Part shown: positions 55,231 to 64,000 of the stretch, one piece after another
How positions within the stretch are numbered: the stretch's first letter is position 1
Layout of the letters: every line of letters begins with the position of its first letter
Assembly: GCA_009823505.1 (NCBI GenBank)
Contig: VZQC01010433.1
Span: forward strand, 1,255,046-1,319,045
From: Rhizomys pruinosus
Taxonomy: Eukaryota > Chordata > Mammalia > Rodentia > Spalacidae
DNA length: 64,000 nt
Direction: 5' to 3'
Notes under the pieces: generated by a model
What the model was told of the DNA's origin: nothing
The model's database searches: none
The model's input: the letters and a program-made list of their open reading frames with translations, nothing else
Position numbers and translations under genes: made by a program

Positions 55231-57513
55231 AGTAAAACGAACCACAACAGAAAGACTGCATCAGAAAAAATGGCCTGACAAATGGTGACTTGGGAAGGGG
55301 GGATGGGTGAGGGAGAGGGACCCGGATGTATATTCAATCAACATGCATATAATTGATGTGAGTTCCGCAAGTACTCAGTTTCACCTAGACCCTGTCTACA
55401 GGATAACATGGTGTTTTTGGACTTAGTAAAAGTAAAATATGTGTATATTAAACAACATTGGTACAGACTCTGATAAACACCGGTAATGGCATCTGAGGTT
55501 AAATTTAGATATATTTGCGCTGTTGTCCCACATTTTGTTTTACAAAAAATTCTCTAGACAATTACTTTGGGATTGGCCCATACAAAGTTCTCTATAATTT
55601 CTCCATTGTACAGTATCACCTTGTTAGCATTCTCTTTAAGATTGATTTTTTTTTTTTTTTTTTTTTTTTTGTTTCCCAAGTTAATCAAATATAGTCACCC
55701 AAAACAGCTGGGTGAATTTGATGAAATCTGTTCCTTGATTCCACCCTATATTTTTGTATAATACAACTGTCTTTGGAGACTCATGGGTGTTAAAAAAAAA
55801 AAAAGGGGGGGCGGTACAGACACACATGAAACCTTCTAGTCAAAAAACCTTGCAATTCCAATCTTTAAAAAACTAACTTTGGGAAGAGATTTGTTTGTTT
55901 CAACAGGAAAAAATGTCACCAACTTAACTCTGAGAAAGAAAAGATACAGCTTTTGCATTGAGTAGGATGTACCAAAAGTGGCAACAGAAAAGGAGACCCG
56001 TTGAACATTGAAGAAAAGTCTTAGATTGCCATAAACATCGAAACCTTTTGTGGATCCTACATGTAACACACTTTCTATAATGAGTCTAATGAAGAATTTT
56101 ACCTTCTAGGTGCAACAACGGTTTTTATATGACTTTCTTGCCCTCCCCCCATAGAACAAGGAGAATATGACGATGATGATGTCATTTTCCAACTGTAACT
56201 TGGAGACAACTATTATAGAGGTAATCTCTTCAATTAAAACCGGTAAAAATGCCTTTTTAATTGGACTAATAGATATAGGAACTGTGCAAAGGATTATACT
56301 CTGTTCAGAACAAAATATAACACTTTAACGTTCCTTGGGCTATGCACTTAGGCAACGTATATTAATGCAGGAGCTCTGCCATCAGCAATGATTGTTCTAC
56401 AAGGGGGATGTTGGCCAGGGAATCCAAGGCCCCACAAAAAGATAAAGGCTCCTGCCCCTAAGTTGGGATAACCTGCAGGAGGAGAGGCGATCAGACCCTG
56501 CTGCTCGAAGACCTGACGTTCACATGGGAGGGATGTATTCTTGAGACCCCGCACATGCAGGGTTACAGGATGGGCCTCTGGAATGCCATAGAGTGCTTCC
56601 CAAAGGCCACTAAACCATAAAGCAAATACGGGTCCCTCCCTTGCTGTCACGCCAGACTTCCACCATCAGCACCAGCTACACTTCACCGGCCTGGAAATAC
56701 TGTACAGCAAAGGCAGCCATATGCCCGTATAACCCAAATCTAAATTGGCTGTTGCTCTCTCCTGGAGGGAATCAACTCTGGCTGATGCCACAAGCCTACA
56801 CATCATCTAGTGGTTAGGAAATGTTAAAGCCACAGTAAGACCCTGCTATATTTAACAGGGTAAAATTTAAAAATTATCATCATGAATTAAACATATCATC
56901 AAACAATATGTGTCTATGCCAAAGTAACCTACCATTAACTATTAGTGCTGCTTAATACACAAATATATTAATTGCTTGTTCTTCATTGTAGGATCGAAAG
57001 GTACTCCTGAACAAACACCTGTCAGCCCATGAAAGGAAAACAGCCATAATTGACCAGAATCCAAAACAACAGATCCAGAGAGACGAGGACAGTTTTAATT
57101 CTTTCCTACTTGTGCCCCTTTCTAAGCCTAGGGATCAATCTGCGGACGAGGGGGCGTGGTAGACTGTAACGGCTGCGATTGGGGTGAACTGTGAAACTAC
57201 AGCGATGTAGTCTGGACATCATTTGATCAACTTGATTGACCAAAAAACCTGTCAACTCCACTGGATGGTGGGGCTTTGGGTGTTTGGGCACAACAGTCTA
57301 TCGATTGGTTTTGCACGAAGGACGCTTATACTATGGATTATCAACTTATAGCTAAAAAATGAAAAAACATAAAACTGAAAGATTGCAGGACAGTATGGCA
57401 GAATTCATGATCTGGATGGGTGGGGGTTGGGGGGGAAGGGAAAGGAATATACGCCTGATTGACATTGGTAAATAATGATTTTTAAAATGCACAAACCATC
57501 AATAAAATTTTAA

Positions 57514-57550
<37 letters not shown>
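55231..57550 (+). other. Long L1 3' UTR and poly(A) tail
   Basis: About 2.3 kb lies between ORF2 and the poly(A). The last ~150 bp (the 'gcaggacag' block, the G-rich tract at 57,417-57,440, 'catcaataaaat') is shared with the short-UTR L1 at 36,619. The preceding ~1.3 kb recurs in the fragment at 1-1,040 and, for its 3' part, in the tails at 14.2, 27.6 and 39.3 kb. A T-run (55,647-55,670) and an A/G run (55,793-55,813) lie inside. Confidence 0.8.
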
Positions 57551-57554
<4 letters not shown>

Positions 57555-57564
57555 AAGCATGCTT
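57551..57564. repeat. Right TSD of the full-length L1
   Basis: 'gaacaagcatgctt', matching 48,190-48,203. Confidence 0.96.
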
Positions 57565-58473
57565 TTCCAACCTGAAATGTTGGCATCATCAGTTTATAGT
57601 AGCATGTTTTGTTGTTTACTTAAAGCAGTTAATTGGATTATTTTTCTAATGTTCCAAAATAAACATCTGTTTTCACATACTTTTTTTCTATTTTCTTATA
57701 CTTTGAAATAATAATTTCAGTGTTATTTAGTAATCCAACTTTTCTGCAAATACTAACTTTCACAAAGACTCTCTATTGAGAATATAGTAATACATGATTG
57801 ATCCATAACAAATTGCCCTTAAGGGTCAAGAACAGTTATGAGTTTCTTAGGCTATGGCCTGACAGAATTTAGCACTGGCTAGACTATTCTAGTCTGAACC
57901 CTAGTCATAGAATTTGTGCATGCATATGTGTGTGTGTGTGTGTGTGTGCGTGTGTGTGTATGTATGTGGTGTGTGCCTGCCTGCCTGCCTGCCTATCTGT
58001 TGAGGACTTCCAATTATTACTGATTTCATTTAGTTTTATTACCAGCAAATAAATGAGGAACATATCTCTTACTGGAACTCTAGATTATGATTGTTCTAGG
58101 ACCTCAGCTCTGATGAGTTATACATTCTTAACTTTGCTATTTAGTCACGAATACTCAGGTAGGTTTGAAATCAAATTTTAATTGTAAAAGTTGTGGGATA
58201 GTATGACTCTTCCAGAAACACACACAGTATCAGCTGGAACTTTGTCTCTCTTCAGGATATTTTTTTCCAACAGACATTGGTAATTTATTAAGTAGAAATA
58301 AAGAATTACATCTCATTTCAAGGAAGAAAACCATATAAACATGATTTGTAGGTGCTATGGATTAAATATAAAGTTACCTAGGCTGGTGTTTTGAATGCTT
58401 AATCTCCCACTGGTGGCACTATTTGGGGAAGTCCTGTCAACTTTAGGAGGTGAAAGGCCATGTCGCTGGGGTT
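57565..58473. other. Unique sequence with an old repeat and microsatellites
   Basis: Clean, AT-rich sequence. A (TG)n tract and (CTGC)n run lie at 57,923-57,996. From about 58,360 an old dispersed repeat begins ('aatctcccactggtggcact'), which continues into the palindrome arm to about 58,680. Confidence 0.6.
57923..57996. repeat. (TG)n and (CTGC)n microsatellites
   Basis: TG units with interruptions, then five CTGC units. Confidence 0.92.
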
Positions 58474-61015
58474 AGGTCTTTCAGCTTATCTTGTCCCTGT
58501 TCCATTCTTGTTCTGAATCCTGCCTTCTAGGAGGTGAGCAGCTCTCTACACAATTCTGCCACCACTGTGCCTTGCCCAAATCCCTGGGGCCATATGACTA
58601 TGACTGTGTCATCTGAAACTAGGAGGCAAATAAATCCTTTCTCCTTTAAGCTGTTCTATCAGAAATTTTTCTAATAGGAATGTAAAACTAACTAGCATGG
58701 TAGGTAAAAAGTAATTTTCAAAAATAAAACAACAAATAACTTTAAGAAACAGTATAACTAACAAGTATAACCAAGATTGATAGAAGAACATGTATAAGCA
58801 GTAAGAATAGAACATGAAAAGAAAAACAGACCAAGGCCCATGAATGTTTAATTCATTCATTAGGAAATATGAAGAAAGATTAAAAGAGTTTTATACCCAT
58901 CATTTAAAGGGGCAAAAACTACAACAAAAAAGGAAAGAAAAAGAAAAAGTCCATAATTGGCTGTCAAATTACCATAGATTTTAAACTGCAATATCAAAAG
59001 ATGACAATGAGTTATTGAACTATATACATATAAATTATAATAGAAGTGTAATCAATTATTAAGGAAGCTGTTAAGGTCATCTAAAAACCTTAAATTATTT
59101 AAAATATTTTTTATTGTTTAAAATCTTGATTCAGTAATTTTATTTCTGTGAATCTGTCCCAAGAGAGGAAAAAAAATCTCTAAACATTGGGTGTGGAGGA
59201 ACATTTCCTAGGACATATTTTCTGTTATGATATGTATAATAATAAATTTTAATAAATATCTAAAGATTGCCAGATAAGAAGGGAATAGTAAATTGTGGCA
59301 GACTTAGTATCTGCCACATATTAGCAGTGGGACCTTCAACAGTACACCTAATTTCCTTGTATTTCAGTTTTTGTTTTTAATTTTAAGTTAAGATTAGTTA
59401 TTAATCTTAATTATTTATTAATTACTATTAATTTAAAATAAGATTAATAATTGTATTCTTATGAAGCTATTGTAAGGATTCTATAATAACATAGTATAGT
59501 AAGTCATTATTATTCTTAAAATTATATGCAATCATTCAAAAATTAAGAACAGGGATAAGGTTTATAACACAGTGCTACACAAAAAGGTAGCGATAATGCT
59601 TAAAAAGATACTAAAGAAGAAAGCGAACTACACAAAATTACTAACAAAAAAATAAAAGCAAGCAAACAAAAATATTTAGTTGAGGAAATGGGTATCATAA
59701 ATTAAGATATTACTGCATTTTAGCAATGCAAGAATATATATATATATATATATATTCTTGCATTGCTAAAATGCAGTAATATCTTAATTTATGATACCCA
59801 TTTCCTCAACTAAATATTTTTGTTTGCTTGCTTTTATTTTTTTGTTAGTAATTTTGTGTAGTTCGCTTTCTTCTTTAGTATCTTTTTAAGCATTATCGCT
59901 ACCTTTTTGTGTAGCACTGTGTTATAAACCTTATCCCTGTTCTTAATTTTTGAATGATTGCATATAATTTTAAGAATAATAATGACTTACTATACTATGT
60001 TATTATAGAATCCTTACAATAGCTTCATAAGAATACAATTATTAATCTTATTTTAAATTAATAGTAATTAATAAATAATTAAGATTAATAACTAATCTTA
60101 ACTTAAAATTAAAAACAAAAACTGAAATACAAGGAAATTAGGTGTACTGTTGAAGGTCCCACTGCTAATATGTGGCAGATACTAAGTCTGCCACAATTTA
60201 CTATTCCCTTCTTATCTGGCAATCTTTAGATATTTATTAAAATTTATTATTATACATATCATAACAGAAAATATGTCCTAGGAAATGTTCCTCCACACCC
60301 AATGTTTAGAGATTTTTTTTCCTCTCTTGGGACAGATTCACAGAAATAAAATTACTGAATCAAGATTTTAAACAATAAAAAATATTTTAAATAATTTAAG
60401 GTTTTTAGATGACCTTAACAGCTTCCTTAATAATTGATTACACTTCTATTATAATTTATATGTATATAGTTCAATAACTCATTGTCATCTTTTGATATTG
60501 CAGTTTAAAATCTATGGTAATTTGACAGCCAATTATGGACTTTTTCTTTTTCTTTCCTTTTTTGTTGTAGTTTTTGCCCCTTTAAATGATGGGTATAAAA
60601 CTCTTTTAATCTTTCTTCATATTTCCTAATGAATGAATTAAACATTCATGGGCCTTGGTCTGTTTTTCTTTTCATGTTCTATTCTTACTGCTTATACATG
60701 TTCTTCTATCAATCTTGGTTATACTTGTTAGTTATACTGTTTCTTAAAGTTATTTGTTGTTTTATTTTTGAAAATTACTTTTTACCTACCATGCTAGTTA
60801 GTTTTACATTCCTATTAGAAAAATTTCTGATAGAACAGCTTAAAGGAGAAAGGATTTATTTGCCTCCTAGTTTCAGATGACACAGTCATAGTCATATGGC
60901 CCCAGGGATTTGGGCAAGGCACAGTGGTGGCAGAATTGTGTAGAGAGCTGCTCACCTCCTAGAAGGCAGGATTCAGAACAAGAATGGAACAGGGACAAGA
61001 TAAGCTGAAAGACCT
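58474..61015. repeat. Spacer-free palindrome, arms of 1,271 bp
   Basis: The centre lies between 59,744 and 59,745 in a (TA)n tract. Left arm 58,474-59,744 and right arm 59,745-61,015 appear to be exact reverse complements at every point I compared, including the outer ends ('aggtctttcagcttatc' and 'gataagctgaaagacct'). The right arm stops at the N at 61,016. Identical 83-codon frames at 58,609-58,860 (-) and 60,629-60,880 (+) are a consequence. No mobile-element ends mark the arms. Confidence 0.96.
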
Positions 61016-61016
61016 N
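61016..61016. other. Single N: assembly join
   Basis: Separates the palindrome from a third, direct, error-rich copy of the same segment that begins at the position equivalent to 58,676. Confidence 0.95.
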
Positions 61017-62150
61017 AGGAATGTAAAACTAACTAGCATGGTAGGTAAAAAGTAATTTTCAAAATAAAACAACAAATAACTTTAAGAAACAGTATAACTA
61101 ACAAGTATAACCAAGATTGATAGAAGAACATGTATAAGCAGTAAGAATAGAACATGAAAAGAAAAACAGACCAAGGCCCATGAATGTTTAATTCATTCAT
61201 TAGGAAATGCAGAAGAAAGATTATAAAGGAGTTTTTATACCCATTCATTTAAAGGGGCAAAAACACAACAAAATAAGGAAAGAAAAAGAAAGCCATAATT
61301 GGCTGTCAAATTACCATAGATTTTAAACTGCAATATCAAAAGATGACAATGAGTTATTGAACTATATACATATAAATTAATAAAGTGTTAATCAATTATT
61401 TTAAGGAAGCTGTAGGTCATCTAAAAACCTTAATTATAAAATATTTTTTATTCATTCATATTCTTATTAACATTTGATGCTGCTGGTTTAAAAAAAATGA
61501 AAGAAAAAAAAAAAAAATCTCTAAACATTGGGTGTGGAGGAACATTTCCTAGGACATATTTTCTGTTATGATTTGGTATAATAATAAAATTTTAGATAAA
61601 TATGCAACGATTTGCTCAGATCAAGAATGGGAATATATAGAAATTGTTGTGGCAGACTTAGTATCTGCCACATATTAGCAGTGGGACCTTCAACAGTACA
61701 CCTAATTTCCTTGTATTTCAGTTTTGTTTTAATTTTTAAAGTTAAGATTTAGTTATTTAATCTAATTATTGATGAATTACTATTAATTTAAAATAAGATT
61801 AATAATTGTATTCTTATGAAGCTATTGTAAGGATTCTATAATAACATAGTATAGTAAGTCATTATTATTTACTGAAACAATTAACTAAGCAAACATCATT
61901 ACAAAAACTTAAGAACACAGATAAAGAGTTCATAACACACAGATCTGCTACAACAACAAACGGTAGCAGATAATGGCTTAAAAAGATACTAAAGCAAGAA
62001 AGCGAACTACACGAACAATACCTAACAAAAAAAAATAAAAGCAAGCCAAACAAAAAATATTCTAGTTGCGAGGAAATGGGTATCATAAATAAGATATTAC
62101 TGCATTTAGCAATGCAAGAAACGCTAACGTATCATATATATATATATATA
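61017..62150. repeat. Third, error-rich copy of 58,676-59,750
   Basis: Collinear with the left palindrome arm from 'aggaatgtaaaactaactag' to the (TA)n tract at about 62,131-62,152. Indels and substitutions are frequent from about 61,208 onward, with some exact blocks (about 61,515-61,560 and 61,645-61,725). After the TA tract unique sequence follows, so this copy is probably the real continuation of the locus. Confidence 0.92.
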
Positions 62151-62154
62151 TATA

Positions 62155-62590
62155 TCATATTTCTGTTTTCTTTTCTTTCTGGCATACCACCTTAGAAGTT
62201 CTGGTTTGAGGACAGCCTAATGAGTATAACCCCAAGAATTCATAACACTCATCAAGTAAGCCCAACTGTCTAAATAAGATACTTTTTTTTTCTGAAACAC
62301 ATTTTTAACAGATATCAATTTCTTTAAAAGTCTATACAGAGCTAGTTAGCTGGCTGCCTATCCAGTTAAAAGCGCTTCAAAATGCGCAAAACCACTTCTC
62401 ACTCACAACCAACAGCCACAGACAATTAACCTATTATGGACTCACAAAAGCATTAGTCCAAGACTGAAGATCAAGTTTCTGAAGAGAACATCTATTTTAT
62501 GATGAAAAAAAGTTGTTTATATTTCTCCCCATATAGTAAATAATTTGCACAGTTGTAACTTCCTGAAGATAAGCTTCAGTATCAATTAAG
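62155..62590. other. Unassigned sequence
   Basis: AT-rich. A stretch at 62,335-62,420 ('ccagttaaaagcgctt') weakly resembles a damaged B2 head, but it is too degraded to call. Confidence 0.35.
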
Positions 62591-62619
62591 AGCCAAGCAT
62601 TGATGTGGTGTATGTGTTG

Positions 62620-62800
62620 TGTGGTGACAGAGACAGAGAGAGGCAGACAGAGAGACAGAGAAACAAAGAAAGAAATAAAAAAAAAAAAAAAAAATGGAGG
62701 GAGGGAGGGAAGGAGGGAGGGAGGGAGGGAAGAAAAAGAACAAGAAAGAAGAAAAAGAAAAATGAAAATCAAGAAAGAAAATGCAAGCAAAAAGAAATCC
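62620..62800. repeat. Purine-rich simple repeats (GA, GGGA, GAAA)
   Basis: GACAGAGA units, an A-run (62,677-62,693), GGGA/GGAA units (62,696-62,731) and AAGAA units. Confidence 0.92.
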
Positions 62801-62944
62801 TAATTATATTTGATTACATAAAAGAAGCTGCTTTTAGCTTCAATAGTACAAAAGTAATTATCTTTGATGTCAACAATCCCATGACCCCAGGAAAATCTTC
62901 AGTCAGTTACAAAGGTAAGATAACGACTATTTTGGCATCATGAA

Positions 62945-63107
62945 TTCTTTATTATAGATTTCTTATTATTTATATGTATGTGTTTATACATGCATATAAG
63001 GCCAAAGGGGGACAGTGATTCCCTAAACACAGGCTCTGGGAACTGAACGCAGGTCATCAGGCTCAGAAGCAAGTTTACTTACCCACTGAATCATCTCTCC
63101 AGCCCCA
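62945..63107 (-). mobile_element. Old B2/B3 SINE (-)
   Basis: 'tattatttatatgtatgtgt', 'gggaactgaacgcaggtcat', ending 'gaatcatctctccagcccc'. The middle is deleted. Confidence 0.8.
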
Positions 63108-63302
63108 GTGCACTGGTTTTTTTTTTTTTTTAGAACTAGTCAGGGCTAAGCAGAGAATAAGATAGCTGCTTGGAAGAGGAAGAGAAGAAAAGGCACAATG
63201 GGAGGGGAAGAGAAGGTAGAGAGTGATACTGAGTGTGGTCTCTTAGCAAACCAAAAGGAGAAATAACTACTCCATCAGGGGACTATAAAACACTTATGGA
63301 CA

Positions 63303-63549
63303 GGGGTTGGAGAGATGGCCTAGCGGTTAAGAGCGCCAACCACTCTTATAGAGGACCCGGGTTCAATCCCCAAGCACCCACATGGCGGCGAGAACAGTCT
63401 GAAAACTCCAATTCGAGAAGAACTCCAAGTTCAGGGAATCCGAACACCCTCTTCTGACCTCCACGGCATTGCACGACACGGTGCACAAACTTGCATGCAG
63501 ACAGTACATTCATGACACATAACGGAAAATTAAATAAAATAAAAAAAAA
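63303..63549 (+). mobile_element. Young B2 SINE (+) with 17-bp duplication and TSD
   Basis: Head 'ggggttggagagatggccta', B box 'gacccgggttcaatcccc', duplicated core at about 63,403-63,437 (with single-base errors), poly(A). Perfect 16-bp TSD 'aaaacacttatggaca' at 63,287-63,302 and 63,550-63,565. Small indels in this copy may be sequencing errors. Confidence 0.95.
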
Positions 63550-63565
63550 AAAACACTTATGGACA

Positions 63566-63950
63566 AAGACTGATTATCTGGGTCCACTCATTAACACTGA
63601 CTAGAAATAGACCATTTCTTTCAACATTTTGTGGGTTTTTTAGATGGATAATTAGAGTTACATCTTATATCCTGAAAGTGGTGAGATCAAGTTTCAAACG
63701 GAATAAATGAAACCCGGTCATTGAAAAAAGAAATAATGTTCAGGCTCTTGATTTGTATGATTGGTCCATCAACATAATACTGGGCTTCAGAGGTGCATCA
63801 TTTCAAATTTGAAGCAAAGCTTGGTTATGTAATCTATATCATATCATTTCTCATTGTTTGCTTGTATATAGGGTGTGTACAAACATGGGTGAGTCCATGC
63901 ACTTATTAATACTGGATTACTAGAGTCTTCTCCCTAATGACTAAATCAAA
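63566..63950. other. Unassigned intergenic sequence
   Basis: No recognised repeat or gene. Confidence 0.45.
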
Positions 63951-63953
63951 GAT

Positions 63954-64000
63954 ATCTCTGTCTGTCTCTCTCTGTTTATCTCTCTCTCTCACTCTCTCCG
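63954..64000. repeat. (TCTCTG/TC)n simple repeat at the window end
   Basis: CT-rich tandem sequence, cut by the window edge. Confidence 0.88.

Larger units (their letters stand above)
48204..57550 (+). mobile_element. Full-length L1 retrotransposon (+) with TSD
   Basis: A complete ~9.3-kb insertion: promoter monomers (48,206-49,199), a linker, ORF1 region (about 49,480-50,930), ORF2 region (about 50,950-55,230), a ~2.3-kb 3' UTR, and a poly(A) of about 35 bases. A perfect 14-bp TSD brackets it. The size exceeds the usual 6-7 kb because of the monomer array and the long 3' UTR. Numerous frameshifts break both ORFs, but the element lies in error-rich sequence and intactness cannot be judged. 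The intact ends and TSD argue for a fairly recent insertion. Confidence 0.93.

Noticed and set aside
58609..60880. Identical hydrophobic 83-codon frames on opposite strands
   Set aside because: They are the same AT-rich sequence in the two palindrome arms and overlap an old repeat. No start context or family is recognised.
4211..63545. tRNA-gene-like A and B boxes
   Set aside because: All belong to B2, B4 or ID-like SINE heads with SINE bodies and A-rich tails. No free-standing tRNA was seen.

Overview
The window is non-coding, repeat-dense rodent DNA. B1 (7SL-derived), B2 (tRNA-derived), B3/B4-like composite and ID-like SINEs lie among L1 fragments of several ages. That SINE set is typical of muroid rodents. 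The young L1 carries about 119-bp promoter monomers and the young B2 carries a 17-bp internal duplication; neither matches what I recall of house mouse or rat, so I favour another muroid but cannot name it. No functional host gene, tRNA or rRNA gene is supported. The longest reading frames lie in SINEs, L1 debris or GC-rich monomers.

Layout. 1-1.2 kb: a fragment related to the long 3' UTR of the young L1. 1.7-9.3 kb: two copies of an unidentified repeat with an internal ~30-bp tandem array, a 73-bp minisatellite, old L1 with nested B2, and an Lx-like L1 tail. 9.9-14.8 kb: B2, an old antisense L1, B1/B4 SINEs, a possible retrocopy tail, and a young 5'-truncated L1 with target-site duplication (TSD). 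14.8-19 kb: mostly unique sequence. 19-28 kb: B2/B1 insertions with clear TSDs, an inverted L1 piece, a possible solo LTR inside a B2, and a young L1 inside a B1. 28-34.6 kb: an old inverted repeat (arms ~0.4 kb), B2-into-B2 nesting, and an L1 tail with an AT-rich hairpin. 34.6-41.2 kb: L1 with 5' inversion, nested SINEs and a processed pseudogene of MPHOSPH6.

The window is also a record of assembly problems. Single N bases at 41,197 and 61,016 mark joins. Right of the first N, 41,198 to ~47,880 repeats 34,624-41,196 in the same order, with dense indels in some blocks and near-identity in others. That is what an unresolved overlap filled with unpolished long-read sequence would look like. Left of the second N, 58,474-61,015 is a spacer-free palindrome (arms 1,271 bp). 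Right of it a third, error-rich copy of the same segment runs to ~62,150.

Between the joins, 48,204-57,550 is a complete L1 insertion bounded by a 14-bp TSD: eight and a half promoter monomers, ORF1, ORF2, an unusually long (~2.3 kb) 3' UTR and a poly(A) tail. Its reading frames are broken many times, but it lies mostly in the error-rich sequence, so the breaks cannot be taken as real decay without resequencing.
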